A DNA stretch of 64,000 nucleotides from Actinomycetota bacterium (GTDB taxonomy: Bacteria > Actinomycetota > Thermoleophilia > Gaiellales > Gaiellaceae): the NCBI GenBank assembly GCA_003139545.1, contig PLJC01000038.1, positions 210,333 to 274,332 on the forward strand. The letters run 5' to 3'. This document shows, piece after piece, positions 9,483 through 18,961 of the stretch. The notes under the pieces were generated by a model. That model saw only the letters and a program-made list of their open reading frames with translations. It ran no database searches and had not been told where the DNA came from. The first letter of the stretch is position 1. Every line of letters begins with the position of its first letter. The position numbers and the translations under genes are program-made.

Positions 9483-9497
9483 TGCGTATTATACGCA
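9483..9497. promoter_or_regulatory. 15-bp palindrome over both -10 boxes of AHSA1-arsR and clpP
   Basis: TGCGTAT-T-ATACGCA is a perfect palindrome (7-bp arms, one central base) filling most of the 20-bp gap between two divergent genes. It contains TATAAT on the minus strand, 8 nt from the AHSA1 ATG, and TATTAT on the plus strand (9487-9492), 7 nt from the clpP GTG at 9500. It is therefore a bidirectional leaderless promoter and the best candidate operator for the ArsR protein. Confidence 0.65.
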
Positions 9498-9499
9498 CC

Positions 9500-10105
9500 G
9501 TGAGCGCCCTCGTGCCAATGGTGGTGGAGTCGGACGGGCGCTTCGAGCGGTCGTTCGACATCTTCTCGCGCCTCCTGCGGGAGCGCATCGTGTTCCTCGG
9601 GACGCAGGTCGACGAGCAGTCCGCGAACCTCATCGTCGCGCAGCTCCTCTTCCTCGAAGCGGAGGACCCGGACGCGGACATCCACCTGTACGTCAACTCG
9701 CCCGGCGGCGACGCGTACGCGGGGTTCGCCATCTACGACGCGATGCAGTTCGTCAAGCCCGACGTCTGTACGTACGGCATCGGCATGGCGATGTCCGCCG
9801 GCGCACTCGTGCTCGCGTCGGGTGCCGCCGGCAAGCGCCACGTGCTCCCGAATGCCAAGGTGATGATCCATCAGGGGTCGGGTGGCTTCCGCGGCACGCC
9901 GGCTGACATTCAGATCGCCGCGCGCGAGATCCTCGCGATCACGCGCAAGTACGCGGAGATCATCGCGCGTCACTCCGGCAAGGACGTCGAGCAGGTGATG
10001 GTCGACATCGACCGCGACCGGTTCCTCTCTCCGGAGGAGGCGGTCGAATATGGGCTCGCAGACTCCGTGCTGCTTGCTCGGACGCCCTCACCGGGCGACG
10101 AATAG
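9500..10105 (+). CDS. clpP: ATP-dependent Clp protease proteolytic subunit
   Basis: 201 aa from GTG 9500 ([14 protein letters not shown]); a TTG at 9482 is in frame but lies across the promoter. It is a serine protease that assembles into a barrel with Clp ATPases. The catalytic triad is intact: Ser99 in [16 protein letters not shown], His124 in KVMIHQG, and Asp173 in DRDRF. The residue after the nucleophile is Ala, not the common Met. No Clp ATPase or second clpP lies in the window. The promoter is shared with the ArsR/AHSA1 operon. The last 136 bp are overlapped on the opposite strand by the sulfotransferase-like gene. Confidence 0.96.
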   Translation: MSALVPMVVESDGRFERSFDIFSRLLRERIVFLGTQVDEQSANLIVAQLLFLEAEDPDADIHLYVNSPGGDAYAGFAIYDAMQFVKPDVCTYGIGMAMSAGALVLASGAAGKRHVLPNAKVMIHQGSGGFRGTPADIQIAAREILAITRKYAEIIARHSGKDVEQVMVDIDRDRFLSPEEAVEYGLADSVLLARTPSPGDE

Positions 10106-11100
10106 CCGAAGCGGGCGGCGAGCTCGCCGCAGCGCCGGTCGATGATCGCGACGTCCGACGGAGTGAGCCCGTCCGCCCTCGAGTCCCGGTAGATCGGGTA
10201 CCACTTGCGGTCGCTCGGGAGCGTCGCGAAGGGAAAGCGCTGCCCGCTGCGCGGGACCATCGCCTCGTCGAAGTCGAGGCCGAGCGCCACGCACAGGCTC
10301 AGCGTGCCGGCCTCGGGGTCGGCGAGCCAATCCTCGAAGCGCACAACGGTGACGTTCGCCACGCGCGTGGCGTCCTCGAGCGCGGCCCCGTACGCGTTCG
10401 CCCAGTGCTCCGCGGCGAGCTCCAGCCGGCGCTCCCACGTGAGCGGCACGCGGAACGACGGCGGCTTCTTGCGGACCAGCCATGGGCAGCACGCGTACGG
10501 ACTGCGGACGACGAGGACGAAGTGCGGGTCGTGCGTCGCCAGAAGCTCGGCGAGCAGGGGCACCTTCACGGTGTTCGTGTGCGTCTTGTCGATGAAGCGG
10601 GCGCGGCCGGGATCGCGTGCGTAGACGGCGAGATGCTCGCGGAGAACGCGGGTGAGCCGGCGAGCGTCCTCGGCGTTCGCGTCCAGCTCGGTCTTGCGGT
10701 AGGTCGGGAGCAGGTCGTCCGAGGCGAAGAAATGCGTCGTCCCCTGGAGGGGATCGTCGATGTCGACGCGGTACTTGTTGCCCCAGAGGGATCGGGGCAG
10801 CGACGGCATGCGGTTCCGCACGGCGCCCAGCTCGTCGATGCCGGTCCACGCGTCGGAGGCTCCTGACATCGACACGACGCGGGGGTTGCGTCTCAGCGAG
10901 CGGCCGATCAGCGTCCCGCCGCAGCCGGCCACGCCAAGCAGGAAGATCGGCCGGTCGAGAGGCACCGCGTCGACGAGCCCGTCCAGACGGCGCGGAGAGA
11001 ACCGCCACCGGTCGCGCTGGTAGAGGCGCGCCAGCTTAACCGCGAGCTCGCGGGGATGGCCAACGCTCGAGAGGAGGTAGGAGAGCCCGCCGTCGCGCAT
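9970..11100 (-). CDS. Sulfotransferase-like protein
   Basis: 376 aa. The 5'-phosphosulfate loop is seen as [20 protein letters not shown] near residue 55, and the 3'-phosphate region as [30 protein letters not shown] matches the usual downstream sulfotransferase segment. It probably transfers sulfate from PAPS to a carbohydrate, lipid or protein, but the acceptor cannot be told. Recognisable homology ends at ARFGYSS, right where clpP ends on the other strand. The last roughly 45 residues are Ser-rich and read antisense to clpP, so the tail may be a read-through extension rather than a functional domain. Confidence 0.8.
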   Translation of the reverse strand: MRDGGLSYLLSSVGHPRELAVKLARLYQRDRWRFSPRRLDGLVDAVPLDRPIFLLGVAGCGGTLIGRSLRRNPRVVSMSGASDAWTGIDELGAVRNRMPSLPRSLWGNKYRVDIDDPLQGTTHFFASDDLLPTYRKTELDANAEDARRLTRVLREHLAVYARDPGRARFIDKTHTNTVKVPLLAELLATHDPHFVLVVRSPYACCPWLVRKKPPSFRVPLTWERRLELAAEHWANAYGAALEDATRVANVTVVRFEDWLADPEAGTLSLCVALGLDFDEAMVPRSGQRFPFATLPSDRKWYPIYRDSRADGLTPSDVAIIDRRCGELAARFGYSSPGEGVRASSTESASPYSTASSGERNRSRSMSTITCSTSLPE

Positions 11101-11237
11101 GGATAGACACCATCAGGCGCGATTAAGAACGGACTCAGAAGTTTCTAAGAATCGAGGCCCGGTCGGGGTTCTCATCTCGTTCATACGCACCTCGTGCACC
11201 GTCAGCAGTGGAACTCGTCCCCGCGAAGGAGCACGCG

Positions 11238-13175
11238 ATGAACGTCATCACCAGCCGATTGCCAGCCGTCCGCGGCCGTAGGGCCATCCCGCATGCGCTC
11301 CGCAGCCTCGGCCTCTTGAACGGGCTCATGGGCGCCGCGCTCATCGGTGCGGGCATCGGCTCCTACCTCGTCGTGGCCGGGACGAGCACCCCCGCAGCCG
11401 CCGTTCGCACGGCGACGGTGACGCGCGGCGTCGTCCTCTCGACCACCTCGGCAACCGGCACGCTGCAGGCGGCGAAGGAGCTGAACGTCGGATTCACGGG
11501 CGCAGGGACAATCACCGCGATCGACGTCAAGCCCGGGCAGCGCGTCACTCAGGGCCAGCTCCTCGGCCGCATCGACTCCACTACCGCGCAGCAGGCGCTG
11601 CAGCAGGCGCAGGCGTCCCTCGCGACCGCGGAGGCGCAGTACGAGGTGACGCTCACGGGCGAGACCGCTCAGCAGCGAAAGCAGGACGCCCTCTCGGTCA
11701 CGCAGGCGAAGGACGCGCTCGTGAACGCGAAGGCGACACGGAAACAGGATGCGAGGCAGTCCGCCGCGTCCGTCGCGCAGTCGACGAGCTCGCTCCGGAC
11801 CGATCAGGGGCAGGAGAAGGTCGACCTCTACCAGCAGTCGAAGGATCGCGCGACGTACGCGACGGAGGACGCGGCGAACGCCGCGATCGCGAACGACAAG
11901 ACGCAGCTCGCTGCCGACCAGACGAAGCAGCAGTCCGACTCGCAGCATCAGTTCGACCTCCAGGCTCAGGAGAACTCCGACAACAACCAGCTCTCCGCCG
12001 ACCAGACGAGCCTGACCGCGGCGCAGACCGCGCACAACAACGCGGGCATCGCCCAGTACACCGCCGCGATAGCGAACGACAGGTCTGCGGTCGAGAGCGA
12101 CCAGGCTTCGCTCACCTCGCTGCAGAAGACGCAGAACGCCGACAGCTACGCGATCAGCCAGGACAACACCACTCTCACGAACGACCAGGCCGCGCTGACA
12201 GGCCTCCAGAACGACGCCAAGACCATCCAGGCCGACGAGGCGAAGATCGCCTCCGACCGCTCCGCATTGAGCAACGCGAAGCTGAATGCCGCATCGGGCA
12301 CTGCGCGCGACGCGCAGACAGTGTCGTCCGACGAGCTCTCGGTGAAGTCGGCGCGGATGGGCGTCGTGGTCAAGCAGGCGCCTCCGACCGCCGCCGCGCT
12401 CGACGCCGCGAACGCGAGCGTCGTCAACGCGCGGGTCAACGTCACGACCGCGGAGAAGGCGGTCTCGGATACGGAGCTGCGCGCGCCGATCGCAGGGACG
12501 GTTGCCTCCGTCAACGGCACCGTCGGCACGGCGGAGTCGGGCGGCGGCAGCTCCGCCGTCTCGAGCTCGTCGTCGGCCAGCGGCTCCTCCGGCAGCGGCT
12601 CGTCGACGGGTCTCGTCACGCTCACCGGCATCAACGGCATGCAGCTCGTCGCCGGCTTCGCCGAGACCGACACGGCGAAGCTCCGCGCCGGCCAGCCGGC
12701 AACCGTCACGGTCGACGCGCTGCCGACGGTCGAGCTCGCGGCGCACATCATCGCCATCGCAGGCACGGCGACTTCCACCTCGGGTGTTGTCACCTACACC
12801 GTCACGTTCGCGCTCGACCGGACCGAGGCGGGGCTCAAGTCCGGGATGACCGGCAACGTCGACGTCGTCGTCAGCGAAGTCGACAACGTCCTGCACGTTC
12901 CCACCGCAGCCGTGCGCGGGAGCGGCGCCAACGCGACCGTCACCGTCCTCCAGGCGGGCAAGCAGGTGAGTGTGCCCGTCGTCGCCGGCCTCCAGGGCGA
13001 CTCGTCCACGGCCATCCTCAGCGGCCTCAAGGCGAACGAGAGCGTCGTGCTCCCCTCCGTGTCTCTCGCCACGACCGGCGGCACCGGATCCGGCACCACG
13101 GGTACGGGCTCGACAACCGGAACGGCCCGTCGCGGCGGCGGCGCCGCCTTCTTCGGCGGTGGATTCGGCGGATGA
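11238..13175 (+). CDS. HlyD/MacA-like membrane fusion protein with very long coiled coil
   Basis: 645 aa from ATG 11238, preceded by a good ribosome site (GAAGGAG). One N-terminal membrane anchor (about residues 25-47) is followed by a lipoyl-type half domain ([20 protein letters not shown]), then a roughly 280-residue Gln/Asp/Ala-rich hairpin (for example [11 protein letters not shown] and [13 protein letters not shown]), then the returning lipoyl half ([17 protein letters not shown]), a beta-barrel ([16 protein letters not shown]) and a membrane-proximal domain. It is the adaptor of the ABC exporter encoded next (ATGA overlap). The hairpin is long compared with usual MacA/YknX adaptors. The end is Gly/Thr-rich. 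Confidence 0.9.
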   Translation: MNVITSRLPAVRGRRAIPHALRSLGLLNGLMGAALIGAGIGSYLVVAGTSTPAAAVRTATVTRGVVLSTTSATGTLQAAKELNVGFTGAGTITAIDVKPGQRVTQGQLLGRIDSTTAQQALQQAQASLATAEAQYEVTLTGETAQQRKQDALSVTQAKDALVNAKATRKQDARQSAASVAQSTSSLRTDQGQEKVDLYQQSKDRATYATEDAANAAIANDKTQLAADQTKQQSDSQHQFDLQAQENSDNNQLSADQTSLTAAQTAHNNAGIAQYTAAIANDRSAVESDQASLTSLQKTQNADSYAISQDNTTLTNDQAALTGLQNDAKTIQADEAKIASDRSALSNAKLNAASGTARDAQTVSSDELSVKSARMGVVVKQAPPTAAALDAANASVVNARVNVTTAEKAVSDTELRAPIAGTVASVNGTVGTAESGGGSSAVSSSSSASGSSGSGSSTGLVTLTGINGMQLVAGFAETDTAKLRAGQPATVTVDALPTVELAAHIIAIAGTATSTSGVVTYTVTFALDRTEAGLKSGMTGNVDVVVSEVDNVLHVPTAAVRGSGANATVTVLQAGKQVSVPVVAGLQGDSSTAILSGLKANESVVLPSVSLATTGGTGSGTTGTGSTTGTARRGGGAAFFGGGFGG

Positions 13176-13888
13176 GCCGCCCTCGGCGCCGCGCCACGCT
13201 CGTCCTCGAGCGCGTCACAAAGACGTATGGCACCGGCGACATCGCCGTGCAGGCGTTGCGCGGCATCGATCTGCGCGTCGAGCGCGGCGACTTCATCGCC
13301 GTCATGGGCGCGTCCGGCAGCGGCAAGTCGACGCTCATGAACCTCATCGGCTGCCTCGACGTCCCGACCGAAGGGCGGTATCTCCTCGAAGGGCTCGACG
13401 TCAGCCGTCTCGACGAGTTCGAGCTTGCGTTCGTCCGCAACCGGAAAATCGGCTTCGTCTTCCAGGCCTACAACCTCATCCCGCGCACGAGCGCGTTGCG
13501 CAACGTCGAGCTGCCGCTCATCTACGCGCGTGCACCGAAGGCGGAACGCAAGCGGCGCGCCGAGGAAGCTCTCGCGGCCGTCGGTGTCGCCGACCGCATG
13601 CACCACGTGCCCTCGGAGCTCTCCGGTGGGCAGCAACAGCGCGTCGCGATCGCGCGCGCGATCGTCACCGAGCCGGCGATCGTGCTCGCGGACGAGCCGA
13701 CGGGCAACCTGGACAGCGCGGCGAGCGCGGAGGTCATGCAGATCTTCGCCCGGCTCAACGCGAGCGGCAGGACGATCGTGATGATCACCCACGAGCCCGA
13801 CGTCGCTGCGTACGCGAAGCGCGTCGTCCACATCGCGGACGGCCTCATCGAGTCCGACGAGGCCAAGACGGTGGTGATGAGCGCGTGA
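13172..13888 (+). CDS. MacB/LolD-type ABC transporter ATPase
   Basis: 238 aa. Walker [12 protein letters not shown]-loop [14 protein letters not shown], signature [15 protein letters not shown], Walker [14 protein letters not shown], and H-loop MITHEPDVA are all intact. The sequence belongs to the MacB/LolD/YknY branch. It overlaps the adaptor gene (ATGA) and the permease gene (GTGA), so the three proteins should be made in step. It hydrolyses ATP on the cytoplasmic side to drive mechanotransmission by the permease. Confidence 0.97.
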   Translation: MSRPRRRATLVLERVTKTYGTGDIAVQALRGIDLRVERGDFIAVMGASGSGKSTLMNLIGCLDVPTEGRYLLEGLDVSRLDEFELAFVRNRKIGFVFQAYNLIPRTSALRNVELPLIYARAPKAERKRRAEEALAAVGVADRMHHVPSELSGGQQQRVAIARAIVTEPAIVLADEPTGNLDSAASAEVMQIFARLNASGRTIVMITHEPDVAAYAKRVVHIADGLIESDEAKTVVMSA

Positions 13889-15099
13889 CCGCTGCGGAAG
13901 CGCTCCGGATGGCGGTGCAGGGCGTCCTCGCGAACAGGTTGCGCTCGATGCTGACGATGCTCGGCATCACCATCGGCGTCGCCGCCGTCATCATCCTCGT
14001 CGCCGTCGGCAACGGATCCTCAGCCGCGGTGCAGCAGCGCATCGAGGCGCTCGGGACGAACGTCGTCTCGATCATGCCGGGGTTCAGCTTCGGCCGCGGC
14101 TCAGGCGGGGCGCAGAGCTCCTTCACGCAATTCACGACGAAGGACGTCAAGGCGCTCGAGGATCAGAATGCGGCGCCGGACATCAAATCGGTTACTCCCG
14201 TGGTGAACGGGAGCGTCACCGCGACCTTCGGCGCCGCGAGCTACTCGCCGAGCCAGTTCGTCGGCACGACGCCGTCGTACGAGGAGGCTCGCAAGTCCCC
14301 GGTCGAGGCGGGGACGTTCATCACCGCACAAGAGGAGGCGGAGCACGCGCGCGTCGTCGTGCTCGGCGAGACCGTGGTCGAGAACGTGTTCGGCAGCCAG
14401 AACCCACTCGGACAGACGATCAAGCTGAACGGCATCGGCTTCCAGGTCGTCGGCGTCCTCACGCCCAAGGGCTCGAACGGCATCCAGGACCAGGACGACA
14501 TCGCCATCGCGCCGCTGACGACGACGCAGGACCTCATCACCGGCGTCACGAGCGGGCTCAGTCAGATCATCGTCGAGGCGAAGTCCTCCGGCCAGGTGAA
14601 CGCAGCCGAAGCGGAGGCGACCGACATCCTCACGCCGAACCACTCGTCCAACGGCACGGCGAACTTCCGGGTGCAGAACCAGGCGTCGCTCCTGCAGACG
14701 ACCGCATCGACGAACCACGTCTTCACCGTGCTGCTCGCGGCAGTGGCCGCCATCTCGCTGCTTGTCGGCGGGATCGGCGTGATGAACATCATGCTCGTCA
14801 CTGTCACGGAGCGCACACGCGAGATCGGAATCCGCAAAGCGCTCGGCGCGCGCCGCGGCGACATCCTCGGCCAGTTCCTCACCGAGGCGGTGCTGCTGTC
14901 GATCTGCGGCGGCGTCGTCGGCGTGGCTGCCGGCCTCGTTGGAAGCTTCTTCAAGATCGTCGGCGTCCAGCCGGTCGTGCAGCTGTACTCGGTGCTGCTC
15001 GCGCTCGGCGTCGGCGTCGCCGTCGGCCTCTTCTTCGGCATCTACCCCGCCAACCGCGCAGCGGCCCTCAGGCCCATCGAAGCACTGCGTTACGAATAG
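13885..15099 (+). CDS. MacB/YknZ-like ABC transporter permease
   Basis: 404 aa from GTG 13885, overlapping the ATPase stop codon. MacB architecture: a first membrane helix ([19 protein letters not shown]), a large extracytoplasmic domain (about residues 45-275), then three C-terminal helices forming the FtsX-like domain, with [20 protein letters not shown], the coupling-helix motif [14 protein letters not shown] and the end [15 protein letters not shown]. With the adaptor and ATPase it forms an export or extrusion pump. In single-membrane bacteria such systems (YknXYZ type) act on peptides or toxic compounds; the substrate here is unknown. Confidence 0.95.
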   Translation: MTAAEALRMAVQGVLANRLRSMLTMLGITIGVAAVIILVAVGNGSSAAVQQRIEALGTNVVSIMPGFSFGRGSGGAQSSFTQFTTKDVKALEDQNAAPDIKSVTPVVNGSVTATFGAASYSPSQFVGTTPSYEEARKSPVEAGTFITAQEEAEHARVVVLGETVVENVFGSQNPLGQTIKLNGIGFQVVGVLTPKGSNGIQDQDDIAIAPLTTTQDLITGVTSGLSQIIVEAKSSGQVNAAEAEATDILTPNHSSNGTANFRVQNQASLLQTTASTNHVFTVLLAAVAAISLLVGGIGVMNIMLVTVTERTREIGIRKALGARRGDILGQFLTEAVLLSICGGVVGVAAGLVGSFFKIVGVQPVVQLYSVLLALGVGVAVGLFFGIYPANRAAALRPIEALRYE

Positions 15100-15108
15100 G
15101 AGCATGGA

Positions 15109-15741
15109 ATGAGCACACTCGATACCGGGCTGCCGGTGCCTGCGGACGAGCCCGACGACGACGACGACGTCGCCGCCGAGCTCGAGGCGCTGGCCATCTC
15201 GCGCCGGCGCAAGATGCCTCGCGTCACCCTCACGCTCGCCGTCGCCATCGTCGGAGCCGGCGCGTTCATCGGCGGCGCCGAGGCGCAGAAGCATCTCGGC
15301 TCGAGCCCGAGCTCGTCGAGCGGCGCGGGGAGCGGAGCCGCCTCGTCGTTCGCGTCCCGCTTCCGCGGCGGCGGGAGTGGTAGCGGTGCGACCGGAGGCG
15401 CGGGCGGCGGCGCGACCATCGGCACTGTCACGCTGATCAAGGGCTCGACCCTGTACATCACGGACACGAGCGGGAACACCGTCAAGGTGACGACGTCGGC
15501 CGCGTCGCAGGTGACGAGGACGGTCTCGGGGACGGTGAAGAACGTGCGACCCGGCGACTCGGTCGTCGTGCGCGGCACGACGCAGAAGAATGGCACCGTC
15601 GCGGCGAGCTCGATCTCGCTCGGGGGCGCTGGCGGAAGCAGCGGGGCGACCGGGTTCGGCGGCACCGGTAGCGGCAACAGCAACAGCAACGGCGGCGCCA
15701 CCGGCTTCGGCGGGGGTAGCAGCTCGAATGGAGGTGGATGA
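15109..15741 (+). CDS. Membrane-anchored Gly/Ser-rich protein with small beta-barrel-like domain
   Basis: 210 aa, with ribosome site AGGAG six bases before the ATG. An acidic cytoplasmic start (PADEPDDDDDVAAELEAL) is followed by one membrane helix (about residues 42-60), then low-complexity Ser/Gly linkers flanking a compact segment: IGTVTLIKGSTLYITDTSG, TVKVTTSAASQVTR, NVRPGDSVVVRGTTQ, AASSISL. This pattern (short strands, then a PGDxVxVxG turn) is that of DUF5666-type domains. It sits directly behind the ABC export genes and overlaps the next secreted protein gene, which carries a related domain. Function unknown. Confidence 0.8.
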   Translation: MSTLDTGLPVPADEPDDDDDVAAELEALAISRRRKMPRVTLTLAVAIVGAGAFIGGAEAQKHLGSSPSSSSGAGSGAASSFASRFRGGGSGSGATGGAGGGATIGTVTLIKGSTLYITDTSGNTVKVTTSAASQVTRTVSGTVKNVRPGDSVVVRGTTQKNGTVAASSISLGGAGGSSGATGFGGTGSGNSNSNGGATGFGGGSSSNGGG

Positions 15742-16448
15742 TGATTCGTAGCGGTATTGCGGCGGTGGCGGCCGGGCTTGTTCTGGTTCCTGCGGCCTCG
15801 GCGGCATCGCCCGTGCAGGGCTCCCTGTTCGGCCCGGTGGTCTCGGTCAAGGGCACGACATTCACGATCACGACGACGCTCAGCCCGTCCGGCAAGTCGC
15901 TCGTCTCGGCAGGCTCGGCGAAGATCACTGAGCAGGCAGCCGCGCCGAAATCGAGCCTGAAGGTCGGCGCGTGCGTGATGGCGACCGGTGCGCGGAACGC
16001 GAAGGGCGTCGTTGCCGCCACGCGGATCACGATCTCGCAACCGGTCAAGGGCTCGTGCACGAACGGCTTCGCCGGTCGCGGCGGAAACCGGCCCGGCGGC
16101 GGTACACCGCCCTCCGGCAACCGGACGCCTCCGGCCGGCGGGTTCAGCCGGAGCGGAAACTTCGGCTTTGCCTCCGGCTCCGTGACCAAGGTGAGCGGCT
16201 CGACCGTCACCGTGAAGGGGAAGAAGTTCGGCTCGTCCGCGACGCAGACGACCACGGTGACCGTGTCGTCGAAGACGTCGCTCCAGCACACGGCGACAGT
16301 GAAGACGTCGGCGATCGAGGTGAAGATGTGCGCCTTCGTCAACGGCACGAGCACCGATAAGGGCCTCACCGTGAAGGCGACGAGGGTCGCGCTTACCCCC
16401 GAGACGAAGGGAACCTGTACGAGCGGCTTCAGGCGTCCCGGTAGCTGA
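15738..16448 (+). CDS. Secreted protein with two DUF5666-like domains
   Basis: 236 aa with a clear signal peptide (GIAAVAAGLVLVPAASAAS). Two similar modules can be seen: FGPVVSVKGTTFTITTTLSP with VGACVMATGARNAKG, and ASGSVTKVSGSTVTVKGKKF with TSAIEVKMCAFVNGTSTDKG. They are joined by a Gly/Pro/Asn linker. Each module has one central Cys plus a second Cys near its end (GSCTNGF, GTCTSGF), suggesting one disulfide per module. ATG 15738 is preceded by GGAGG and overlaps the previous stop. It is probably exported and acts at the cell surface together with its neighbour. Confidence 0.8.
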   Translation: MMIRSGIAAVAAGLVLVPAASAASPVQGSLFGPVVSVKGTTFTITTTLSPSGKSLVSAGSAKITEQAAAPKSSLKVGACVMATGARNAKGVVAATRITISQPVKGSCTNGFAGRGGNRPGGGTPPSGNRTPPAGGFSRSGNFGFASGSVTKVSGSTVTVKGKKFGSSATQTTTVTVSSKTSLQHTATVKTSAIEVKMCAFVNGTSTDKGLTVKATRVALTPETKGTCTSGFRRPGS

Positions 16449-16450
16449 CG

Positions 16451-16456
16451 TACGCT
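16451..16456 (+). promoter_or_regulatory. -10 box of the FAD oxidase gene, leaderless arrangement
   Basis: TACGCT, then 7 nt, then the GTG start at 16464. No ribosome binding site is present, so a leaderless transcript is expected. Confidence 0.5.
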
Positions 16457-16463
16457 TGCCGGC

Positions 16464-17819
16464 GTGGCGGTCGTCGCCGATCTCCGCGCGGCTCTCCTCC
16501 GGCTCGTGCCGGACGAGAGCCGCGTGAGCGAGGTCGAGTCGGTCCTCGACCAGCACGCCGGCGACCTCAGCTACCACGAGCCGCACCGTCCCGACGTCGT
16601 CGTCTTCGCCGAGTCGACGGCGGAGGTGTCGGCCGTGCTTGCTCACGCGAACGCGGCCGGCGTGCCCGTCGTCGCCTTCGGCGCCGGCACGAGCCTCGAG
16701 GGGCACGTGATCCCGCTGCACGGCGGGATCAGCCTCGACTTGACGCGGATGAACGCCGTCGTCGCCGTGCGGCCCGACGATCTGACCGCGACCGTGCAGG
16801 CAGGTGCGACGCGGTCGCAGCTGGCGGCGGCTGCGGGCCCGCACGGCCTCTGGTTCCCGGTCGACCCGGGTGCGGACGCGACGCTCGGCGGCATGGCGGC
16901 GACGAACGCGAGCGGGACGACGACCGTCCGCTACGGCGGCATGCGCGCGCACGTGCTCGCGCTCGAGGTCGTGCTCGCGGATGGTCGCGTGATACGGACT
17001 GGGACACGAGCGGTGAAGACCTCAGCGGGCTACAACCTCACCGAGCTCTTCGTCGGATCGGAGGGAACGCTCGGCGTGATCACCGAGCTGACGTTGCGCC
17101 TGCACCCGATCCCCGAGCGCATCATCGTCGCGCGCGCTGCATTCCCGTCGGTGGAGGCGGCCTGCCGTGCCGCAGCCGCGATCATCGGTGCGGGTGTCCT
17201 CGTCACGCGCTGCGAGCTCCTCGACGCGACGACGATCGCTGCGCTGAACGCGTTCAAGGGGACGTCGTTCCCGGAGTCGCCGTATCTCTTCATCGAGCTT
17301 GGCAGTGAGCTCGAGACGGTGCGCGAGCTCGCCGAGGACGAGGGTGCAACCGCGTTCGAGTCGGAGACCGACCCGACTGCGCGTGCACGCATGTGGGATG
17401 CGCGACACAGCGCGCTGATGGCATCTCTCGCACTGGCTCCCGGATCGAAGGCGATGACGACCGATGTCGCCGTGCCGCTCTCCGAGCTGGCCCCGGCGAT
17501 CGAGCACGCCCGGGCGGCGCTCGACGCGTCCGGCCTCCGCGGCGGCATCGTCGGCCACGTCGGCGACGGCAACTTCCACCTCGCGTTCCTGCTCGATCCC
17601 GCCGACGCCGAGTCGGTTAGACGCGCGCAAGCGCTCAACACCTCGCTCGTCGAGGACGCGCTTGCGCGCGGCGGCACCTGCACGGGGGAGCACGGCATCG
17701 GCTACGGCAAGCTCGGCTACCTCGCCCGCGAGCACCCGGATCTGCTCGATCTCTACCGCGGCATCAAGGAGCTCTTCGATCCCAACGGGATCCTCAACCC
17801 CGGGAAGGTCGTGCCCTAG
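16464..17819 (+). CDS. FAD-linked oxidase, D-lactate dehydrogenase/glycolate oxidase GlcD type
   Basis: 451 aa. A PCMH-type FAD-binding domain (about residues 35-215) shows VPVVAFGAGTSLEGH, WFPVDPGADATLGGMAATNA and TSAGYNLTELFVGSEGTLG. The C-terminal cap/oxidase domain shows GIVGHVGDGNFHLAFL and GGTCTGEHGIGYGKLGYL and ends in LFDPNGILNPGKVVP. These are hallmarks of D-2-hydroxyacid dehydrogenases (D-lactate or glycolate) that pass electrons to the respiratory chain. There is no fused Fe-S domain and no GlcE/GlcF partner nearby, so a stand-alone D-lactate dehydrogenase is the better reading. The GTG start follows a -10 box by 7 nt. Confidence 0.92.
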   Translation: MAVVADLRAALLRLVPDESRVSEVESVLDQHAGDLSYHEPHRPDVVVFAESTAEVSAVLAHANAAGVPVVAFGAGTSLEGHVIPLHGGISLDLTRMNAVVAVRPDDLTATVQAGATRSQLAAAAGPHGLWFPVDPGADATLGGMAATNASGTTTVRYGGMRAHVLALEVVLADGRVIRTGTRAVKTSAGYNLTELFVGSEGTLGVITELTLRLHPIPERIIVARAAFPSVEAACRAAAAIIGAGVLVTRCELLDATTIAALNAFKGTSFPESPYLFIELGSELETVRELAEDEGATAFESETDPTARARMWDARHSALMASLALAPGSKAMTTDVAVPLSELAPAIEHARAALDASGLRGGIVGHVGDGNFHLAFLLDPADAESVRRAQALNTSLVEDALARGGTCTGEHGIGYGKLGYLAREHPDLLDLYRGIKELFDPNGILNPGKVVP

Positions 17820-18954
17820 TCCAGGTTCGTCCGCCGTCGGTGGACTGGAAGAGTGCAGTGTTGTATCCCTGCTCGCGTGCCACGACCCAAGCCGTTCGCG
17901 CGTCGGCGGCGCTCACCGTCACGACCGAGCAGCGGCGTGCAGGGAGTCCGCTCGCGACGACGGCGTGCCAGCTTCGCCCGCCGTCGACGGAGACCTGAAC
18001 GACCGGACGCCGCGCTCCGCCGACGATCCACCAAGTCCGGGGGCCTGCGATGGCAGCCGGCCAGACGCCGCTGGAGTAGATCGACATCGGGCACGCGCCC
18101 ACAGCGCGGACTGATTGCAGCGACCAATGGCTTCCCCCGTCTCGAGTGATGGAGAAGGCAACCGATTTCGTAGAGCCGGGCTCGTCGGCCGGCCGATTGC
18201 CGATCGTCGCTGCGACGACACCCGTGCTGCCGAAGAATTGCGGAACGTCGAGGCGCGCCATCGCTTCGTCCGGAACGGGAATCGACACCGGCTTCCAGCG
18301 GCGCCCGCCGTCGTGTGTTGAGTACGCAACGCCGGCAGAGCGGTTGAACAAGCACCGGCCCATCCAGCCCGCCGAGCGCGAGACGAAGCGAATCGGCGCC
18401 AGGCACGGAGGCGTGGTCGTGAGTTGCTTCCAGGTCCGACCGCCGTTACTCGTCCCGAGGAGCTCTCCCGCCGGAGCGTTCGGGCTCACCGGCTCCATCC
18501 AGCCGTGGAGCTCGTCGGGGAAGCTGAGATACGTTGGGCCGCCGCCGCAGCTGTGTCCGCCCGGTGCGCCGAGGGACTGCCACGAGCGGCCGCCGTCGCT
18601 CGTCCGATAGAGGTAGACGGTGGCGCGCGCGCAGTTGTACCCCGCTACCCAGCCGTGCAGCCGGTCGACGAAGGCGACGTCGTCGATTGTGTCGACCTCG
18701 TCCGCCCGGAGAGCGGACGGCGTCACGTCACGCCAACGGTCGCTGTCGTACAGAAAGAGGCGGATGACGACGCGCGTGCGGCCTCCGCTTTCGATCGTTC
18801 GATAGGCGACCGAATAACCGAAGCCTTGCGACCGGAGCTGCGTCGGCCCGATCGTCGTTCTGAGAACGGTCACGCGGCCGGCCGAAGCGGCCGGAATGCC
18901 CAACGCGAATACCAGCATCGCGGACGAGCACACGCAGCACGCGACGCGTGCCAT
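17794..18954 (-). CDS. Secreted BNR/Ycf48-like repeat protein
   Basis: 386 aa from ATG 18954, with a signal peptide (VCSSAMLVFALGIPAASAG). The body is a repeat beta-propeller with Asp-box motifs: TSDGGRSWQSL, TSNGGRTWKQL, THDGGRRWKPV, TRDGGSHWSLQ, SVDGGRSWHAV, STDGGRTWTRA. Such propellers occur in sialidases and in photosystem assembly factor Ycf48; here no catalytic sialidase residues are evident, so a binding or scaffolding role outside the cell is more likely. The gene is downstream of the aldo/keto reductase and overlaps the convergent FAD oxidase by 26 bp. Confidence 0.85.
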   Translation of the reverse strand: MARVACCVCSSAMLVFALGIPAASAGRVTVLRTTIGPTQLRSQGFGYSVAYRTIESGGRTRVVIRLFLYDSDRWRDVTPSALRADEVDTIDDVAFVDRLHGWVAGYNCARATVYLYRTSDGGRSWQSLGAPGGHSCGGGPTYLSFPDELHGWMEPVSPNAPAGELLGTSNGGRTWKQLTTTPPCLAPIRFVSRSAGWMGRCLFNRSAGVAYSTHDGGRRWKPVSIPVPDEAMARLDVPQFFGSTGVVAATIGNRPADEPGSTKSVAFSITRDGGSHWSLQSVRAVGACPMSIYSSGVWPAAIAGPRTWWIVGGARRPVVQVSVDGGRSWHAVVASGLPARRCSVVTVSAADARTAWVVAREQGYNTALFQSTDGGRTWTRARPSRG

Positions 18955-18961
18955 GGCTCCG

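Noticed and set aside
11126..11155. TTAAGAA and CTAAGAA repeats upstream of the MacA-like gene
   Set aside because: Short, imperfect and not at a convincing spacing; could be part of a promoter but cannot be supported as an operator.
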